Origin: Anaerolineae bacterium
GTDB taxonomy: Bacteria; Chloroflexota; Anaerolineae; Aggregatilineales; Aggregatilineaceae
NCBI GenBank assembly: GCA_018432315.1
Contig: JAHDLB010000008.1
Location: 1 to 64,000 of the forward strand
Direction of reading: 5' to 3'
DNA: 64,000 bases
The stretch's first letter is position 1. Each line of letters opens with the position of its first letter. The notes under the pieces are model-generated. The model saw only the letters and a list, made by a program, of their open reading frames with translations, was not told where the DNA came from and ran no database searches. Of this stretch, positions 59,173-64,000 are shown in pieces. Made by a program: the position numbers and the translations under genes.

Positions 59173-62100
59173 ATGGTTGAAGTTTATCTGATCGTTACGG
59201 GCATCATCTTTTTCGCCTGGCTGTACGCCCTGGTGCGCCAGACACAGGGCTATGCCGCGGATCAGCCTGCTTCGCTGCGCCCGGTTGTGCCGGTCAACCT
59301 GTTCGAGAGCGACGACGCGGTCGTCGTGGCCGAGGGGCGCGGGCGCATCGTCTACGCCAACGACTCCGCCCGCCAGTGGTTCGGCATCGACGGCGGCGCG
59401 CCCAACCTCGCCCTGATGTCCCGCCAGATCTACCCGCGCGACACGCTGCACGATCTCGTGGCCGGGGCGGGACACGCCACGTTCCGCCTGGGCCAGCGCC
59501 AGATCGAGGCCGTCTCGCACCCGATCCCCGGCCCGGCAGGCCAGCGGATCGTCGTCGTCATGCGCGAGATGACGTCGCGCGCGCTGCCCGCCTATTCCGA
59601 GTACGATCCCCTGCGCGCCCTGGCGATCGTGTCCGAGCTCAGCCACACGGTCGGCATCACGCTCGACCTCGACACGGTGCTCAACGCCGTGCTGCACAGC
59701 CTGGAGCCCGCCATCGCGTATGACGGCGCGGAGATCGCGCTGTGGGACGCGGCCACGGGCACCCTGCGCTCGGCAGCGCGCAGCGCGGTTCGCGCGCCCA
59801 CCGGCGCCCTGATCCCGCCCGGCAACCGGCCCGACACCGTCTCCCGGCCCGGTGAGGGCTACAGCGGCTGGATCGCGATGTACCGCCAGCCGCTGCTGAT
59901 CGAAGACGTGACCGAGCGCACCGACGTCCAGCCTGCCAGCCTGCAAGCCCGGTTCGCCAGCTATGCCGGCGTCCCCCTGATCGCGGGCGACCAGTTCGTC
60001 GGCACTCTGGAACTGGTCCACCACCAGCCCGGCGCGTTCACCCAGCGCGACATCGCCCTGCTGCAATCGATCGCGCCCCAGGCGGGCGCGGCGATCCAGG
60101 TCGCCCAGCGCTACCAGGAACAAACCGCCCGCGTCACCGAGCTGGGCGGGCTCCAGCAGATCGCCGACGCCATGAGCCAGCTTGGCGAGCCGGAAGAGAT
60201 TTACGGCCAGCTCACCCAGCGCATCGCCGCGTTGATGGACGTCGAGTTGTGCGGCGTGCTGCTCTACGACGAGGACGAGCAGATCTTCCGCAGCCAGCCG
60301 CCGTTTTACGGTGTGCCGGATTCGCTGGTCGCGCATTACCGGCTGGCGCTGGAGCCTGACTCCGAGCTGGCGAACATCTGGCGGCACCAGGCGTGGTGGT
60401 TCACCAACGACCCGGACTCGGAGATCATCCGGGCGCTGGGCTTCGACGACCTGCGCTCGGCGGTCGCGCTCAACACGGTCGGGCTGGTCCCGATGATCGC
60501 CGGGGCGCGGCGCGTCGGCCTGCTGCTGGTGGCCAACAAGCACGGGCAGGCCGGGCTGACCGAGGGCGATATGCGAGCGCTGATGTCGTTCGCGTCGCAG
60601 GCGGCGGTCGTGACCGAGAACGCGCGGTTGGTCACCGACCAGCAGCGCCGCGCGCGCGAGTTGGGCGGCTTGCAGCAGATCGCGCAGGCCATCGGCGTGA
60701 TGCGCAGCCCCGCCGAGTTGACCAGCCAGATCACGGCACGCATCGCCGCGCTGATGCAGGTGGACCTGTGCGGCGTGCTGCTCTACGATCCCCAGGACCG
60801 GCTGCTGGTCAGCCAGATGCCGTTCTTTGGCATGGACGACCAGGAGAGCGTCAATTTCTACCAGATTCCGTCCCCGCCCGGCGGCCCGGTGGCGCAGTTG
60901 TGGCAGGAGCGCGATACCTGGTTCAGCAACGATCTGCGGCGCGATCCGCGCGTCGCCGATACGGACCTGGCCCACCTGGCGGCAGCGGTCGGCATCCGGC
61001 AGATGACCATGGCGACGCTGGTCGTCGGCGGCAACCGGCTGGGCGTGATCCAGGTCGCCAACAAGGCCGACGGCTCGGACTTCACCGAAGACGACGCGCG
61101 CCTGCTGTCCATTTTCGCCGGGCAGGCCGCCATCCTGATCGACAACGCGCGCCTGTACCGCGAGATGCAGCGCCGCACGCACGAGGCCGAAGGGCTGCGC
61201 GCCGTCACCGAGATCGCCTCGCAGCTCGCCCCGCTGGAAGACACGCTGGAGCAGGTGTTGATCGCCGTCGCCAACCTGCTCGAGTCCGACGTGGTGGTGA
61301 TGGGGCTGGTCGACGAGAAATCGGGCGACCTGGTGATCGCGCCGGACACCGTCTGGGGCGCGGCGCTCGACGAGCCGCTGCGCATGGATGCCTACGGGCC
61401 GGGCTTCGAGGACAGCGTCCTGATCTCGCGCCGCCCGTTCATGAGCAACGCGCTGGCCGGTGACGAGCGCGTGCTGCCCGCCTATCGCGGGCTGGCGGAG
61501 CAGTTCGGGATGCGCAACGCGATCCAGGTGCCGATGGTCGTGCAGGATCGCTGCATCGGCGAGCTCGGCGTCGCCAACAAGGTGCGCGGCGAGGACTACA
61601 CCGCGTCCGACGTGGACCTGCTGGCGTCGATCGGCACGCAGGTCGCGGCGATGCTCGACCGGATGCAGCTCTACCAGGCCACCGACCAGGACCTGCGCGC
61701 CCGGCTCCAGGAACTCGACGCGCTGAGCCGCGTGAGCCACGCCCTCAGCCAGACGATCGAGCTGGAGCACATCCTGGACGTGATCCGCCAGGAAGCCCTG
61801 CGCTCGACGGGCGCGGCGGCGGCGAGCATCGTGCTGCTCACCGAGCCGGAAGACTGGCCGCTGCCCGACCAGCCGCTGATCGATCGCCGCTATGGTGAGG
61901 AAGACACCCTGCCCGATCTGGCGCCGGTCGAGCTGGCGGCGGTGCTGCGCGGCGAGGTGCTGCGCGTGGATGACTATTTCGACGCCGAGTACGAGGCCGC
62001 GCCGCCCAAAGCGCGCTCGGCCCTGGTCGTCCCGGTCATGCAGGGCGAGCAGCCCGCCGGCCTGATCCACCTCTACAGCCAGCGCCCGGACGTCTTCAGC

Positions 62101-64000
62101 CAGCAGGTCGTCGATTTCACCCTGGCGCTCACCGATCAGGCAAGCATCGCCATCAGCAACGCCCGCCGCTTCCACGAGCAGCTTGAGGTCAACCGGCAGC
62201 TTCGCGTCCGCGCCGAGCGCATGGGCCGCGTGTTCGAGTTGGGCGAGATGTTCCGCCAGGGCGCCAGCCTCGCCGAGACGCTCGAAGAGGTCGCGCACAG
62301 CATTCAGGAAACGGTCGGCTTCAACGTCGTGCTGATCAGCCAGGTGGACGAGCGCGAAGGCGTCCTGCGCCGCATCGCGCAGGCAGGGCTGCCGCTGGCC
62401 GTGTTCGAGGAAATGCGCCAGATCGCGCCGCCGCTCGAACAGGCGCGCGGGCTGATGCAGGACATTTACCGGATCGGCAACAGCTATTTTCTGCCCGCCG
62501 AGGGCAGCGAGGCGCTGCTGGCCGGGGTGCCCATCGTCCAGATCCTGCAGGAGCGCATGGGCGCCGGGCCGCGCGCCTGGGATCCGCAGGACCTGCTGCT
62601 GGTGCCGATCTACGGCGCGCGCGGGCGCATGCTGGGCATGATCAGCGTGGACGAGCCGCGCTCGGGCCGCCGCCCGGACGTGGACACGGTCGAGGCGCTG
62701 GAGATCTTCGCCAATCAGGCCGCGTTCAGCATCGAAAACTACCGGCTCATCACCCGCATCCAGCAGGAAGCCGAGGCCACCCGCCGCGAGCGCGACCGCC
62801 TGGCGCAGCTTCACCTCGTCGCCAGCGAGATCCAGCAGGCGCAGGACGTGCCCTCGCGCTTGCAGGTCGTGGCCGATGGCATCCGGCAGGCGGGCTGGGG
62901 CCGCGTGCTGATCACGCTGCGCGACGAGCACCTGGAGCCGACGGCGTTGATTCACGCGGGGTACGCGCCGGACGAAGCCGCTGACCTGTCGAAAAGCGTG
63001 GAGTCCGGCGAGGTGTGGCGCGCGTGGATCAACGATCTGGCATTCCACGAGCTGAAGCTCGGCGCGGGCTACTACCTGCGCTATGACCGGCCCTGGGTGC
63101 GGGAGCATGCCCTGCAGGGCGAGGACGTCGCGCCGGTGGCGGACGACGCGTGGCACCCCCGCGACGTGATCTACCTGCCGCTGATCGGCTACGACCAGAA
63201 GCGCATCATCGGCATCATCGCCATGCGCGACCCCGCCGACGGGCGCGCCCCGACCGAGGCGTCGCTCCAGCCGTTCGAGTTGTTCGCGTCCCAGGCGGCG
63301 GCGGCCATCGAGACGGCGCGCCTCTACGACGAAACCGTGCGCGCCGCCGAGCAGGAACAGCGCCTGAACGAAATCATGGAAGTGGTTTCGGGCGCGACCA
63401 GCCCCGAAGCCGTGATCCAGGCCATCGGGCGCGGCCTGCAGCAGATGGCGCCCTTCACGCGGATGAGCGTCGCGCTGTTCGACGAGGAGACGGGCCGCTT
63501 CGACGTGCTGCGCGCCGAGTTCGCGCCGGACGATTCGATCGCGGTGACGGCGGACGAGCCGCTGGACGTGGACGGCACGGCGACCGGCGCCGCCTATCGC
63601 GACATCGAGGCGCGCATCTACCAGCTCAAGCGCGAAGCCCGGATCCGCGAGGCGCGGCCCGACCTGCAGACGTGGTACGCCGACGGCGAGCGCACTACCC
63701 TGGTCGTGCCGATGGTCGCCGGCGGCCAGGTGATCGGGGCGCTGCGCCTGGGCACCGAGGCGGAGAACGCGCCCGGCTTCCGCGAAAACCTGGAGATGGT
63801 CCAGCGCCTGGCGAACCTGTCGGCGGTCGCGCTCGAAAATGCGCGGCTGTTCGAGGAGGTCGAGCAGCGCGCCGTCGAGTTGAACGCCCAGGCCCAGCGG
63901 CTGGCGCTGATCAACCGCATCGCGACCCGGCTGGCCCAGGCGATCACGCCCGGCGAGATCTACCAGATCGCGCTGTCCGAGATGCAGACCGTCTTCGGCG
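59173..64000 (+). CDS. Giant multi-GAF signal-transduction sensor (cut by window edge)
   Basis: At least 1609 residues are visible, with no stop before the window ends. One N-terminal membrane helix (VEVYLIVTGIIFFAWLYALV) is followed by a PAS-like domain (AVVVAEGRGRIVYANDSARQ). Then come at least eight GAF-type domains and the start of a ninth. Each begins with a helix such as LGGLQQIADAMSQLGEPEEI and ends in a phrase like FASQAAVVTENARL, FAGQAAILIDNARL or FANQAAFSIENYRL. GAF domains bind cyclic nucleotides, haem, bilins or other small ligands; no bilin Cys was searched for reliably. The missing C-terminus most likely holds a histidine kinase or another output domain. The start ATG 59173 has only a weak ribosome site. 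Confidence 0.88.
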   Translation, partial: MVEVYLIVTGIIFFAWLYALVRQTQGYAADQPASLRPVVPVNLFESDDAVVVAEGRGRIVYANDSARQWFGIDGGAPNLALMSRQIYPRDTLHDLVAGAGHATFRLGQRQIEAVSHPIPGPAGQRIVVVMREMTSRALPAYSEYDPLRALAIVSELSHTVGITLDLDTVLNAVLHSLEPAIAYDGAEIALWDAATGTLRSAARSAVRAPTGALIPPGNRPDTVSRPGEGYSGWIAMYRQPLLIEDVTERTDVQPASLQARFASYAGVPLIAGDQFVGTLELVHHQPGAFTQRDIALLQSIAPQAGAAIQVAQRYQEQTARVTELGGLQQIADAMSQLGEPEEIYGQLTQRIAALMDVELCGVLLYDEDEQIFRSQPPFYGVPDSLVAHYRLALEPDSELANIWRHQAWWFTNDPDSEIIRALGFDDLRSAVALNTVGLVPMIAGARRVGLLLVANKHGQAGLTEGDMRALMSFASQAAVVTENARLVTDQQRRARELGGLQQIAQAIGVMRSPAELTSQITARIAALMQVDLCGVLLYDPQDRLLVSQMPFFGMDDQESVNFYQIPSPPGGPVAQLWQERDTWFSNDLRRDPRVADTDLAHLAAAVGIRQMTMATLVVGGNRLGVIQVANKADGSDFTEDDARLLSIFAGQAAILIDNARLYREMQRRTHEAEGLRAVTEIASQLAPLEDTLEQVLIAVANLLESDVVVMGLVDEKSGDLVIAPDTVWGAALDEPLRMDAYGPGFEDSVLISRRPFMSNALAGDERVLPAYRGLAEQFGMRNAIQVPMVVQDRCIGELGVANKVRGEDYTASDVDLLASIGTQVAAMLDRMQLYQATDQDLRARLQELDALSRVSHALSQTIELEHILDVIRQEALRSTGAAAASIVLLTEPEDWPLPDQPLIDRRYGEEDTLPDLAPVELAAVLRGEVLRVDDYFDAEYEAAPPKARSALVVPVMQGEQPAGLIHLYSQRPDVFSQQVVDFTLALTDQASIAISNARRFHEQLEVNRQLRVRAERMGRVFELGEMFRQGASLAETLEEVAHSIQETVGFNVVLISQVDEREGVLRRIAQAGLPLAVFEEMRQIAPPLEQARGLMQDIYRIGNSYFLPAEGSEALLAGVPIVQILQERMGAGPRAWDPQDLLLVPIYGARGRMLGMISVDEPRSGRRPDVDTVEALEIFANQAAFSIENYRLITRIQQEAEATRRERDRLAQLHLVASEIQQAQDVPSRLQVVADGIRQAGWGRVLITLRDEHLEPTALIHAGYAPDEAADLSKSVESGEVWRAWINDLAFHELKLGAGYYLRYDRPWVREHALQGEDVAPVADDAWHPRDVIYLPLIGYDQKRIIGIIAMRDPADGRAPTEASLQPFELFASQAAAAIETARLYDETVRAAEQEQRLNEIMEVVSGATSPEAVIQAIGRGLQQMAPFTRMSVALFDEETGRFDVLRAEFAPDDSIAVTADEPLDVDGTATGAAYRDIEARIYQLKREARIREARPDLQTWYADGERTTLVVPMVAGGQVIGALRLGTEAENAPGFRENLEMVQRLANLSAVALENARLFEEVEQRAVELNAQAQRLALINRIATRLAQAITPGEIYQIALSEMQTVFG

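Noticed and set aside
58984-63156. 1390-codon open frame on the minus strand opposite the GAF sensor
   Set aside because: Composition is Arg/Ala/Asp/His-rich without any domain, and it lies exactly antisense to an obvious multi-GAF protein. GC-driven shadow.

Overview
The window is GC-rich bacterial chromosome. The protein set points to the phylum Chloroflexota, probably Anaerolineae-like: GAF-domain arrays, secreted SH3b-repeat proteins, several secreted HExxH metallopeptidases, a YtxH-like protein, a PATAN/DUF4388 plus small-GTPase pair, and many membrane glycosyltransferase-like proteins. The assignment is inferred from gene content only; no rRNA is present. About 50 protein genes and two tRNAs (Ser-CGA, Asn-GTT) are seen. 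No phage, insertion sequence or CRISPR array was recognised. Many gene ends overlap by 4 bp, so the region is compact. Long open frames opposite real genes are GC-driven shadows and were left out.

Layout. 1-579: start of groEL (minus) with two CIRCE-like operators in a regulatory gap. 579-6966: secreted six-fold SH3b protein, galT-galK, a small acidic protein ending in a sliding-clamp-type QLSLF motif, and tadA. 6987-12289: tRNA-Ser, then two SGNH proteins, an MBOAT acyltransferase and an acyl carrier protein (the same parts as DltD, DltB and DltC, without DltA), then a solute-binding lipoprotein. 12359-15103: a single-domain response regulator and twin GNAT-like proteins. 15230-15387: tRNA-Asn with promoter and terminator. 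15411-22393: M29 aminopeptidase, a TPR/APH-like pair, a secreted WD40 propeller, an M23 peptidase and an SPFH protein. 22521-34055: YtxH-like protein, secreted metallopeptidases, Fur, a glycosyltransferase-like membrane protein, rsmH, a DUF1295 enzyme and a MntA/HepT toxin-antitoxin pair with a frameshifted hepT.

34136-36602 is a three-gene minus-strand operon ending in a cyclic-nucleotide-binding-domain/TIR fusion. It is the best candidate for an undescribed defence-like system. 36738-40544: marR divergent from an ABC-2 exporter, then two HtrA-like proteases. 40749-45249: surface protein, CxxC/coiled-coil protein, and an FHA and PP2C phosphosignalling pair. 45271-51041: terminator, DprA/MFS pair, a NUDIX protein resembling the SMODS-associated type, and a DUF3048 lipoprotein. 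51243-56830: PATAN/DUF4388, small GTPase, alpha/beta hydrolase, left-handed beta-helix protein and a lower-GC membrane glycosyltransferase. 56893-64000: a homologue of cyanobacterial acyl-ACP reductase, a REC/degenerate-GGDEF regulator, and a giant multi-GAF sensor that runs off the end.

Themes: envelope building and secreted proteolysis, signal transduction, possible nucleotide-signal immunity, and repeated tandem duplication (SGNH, GNAT-like, HExxH and HtrA pairs). All functions are predictions from sequence reading; no database search was run.
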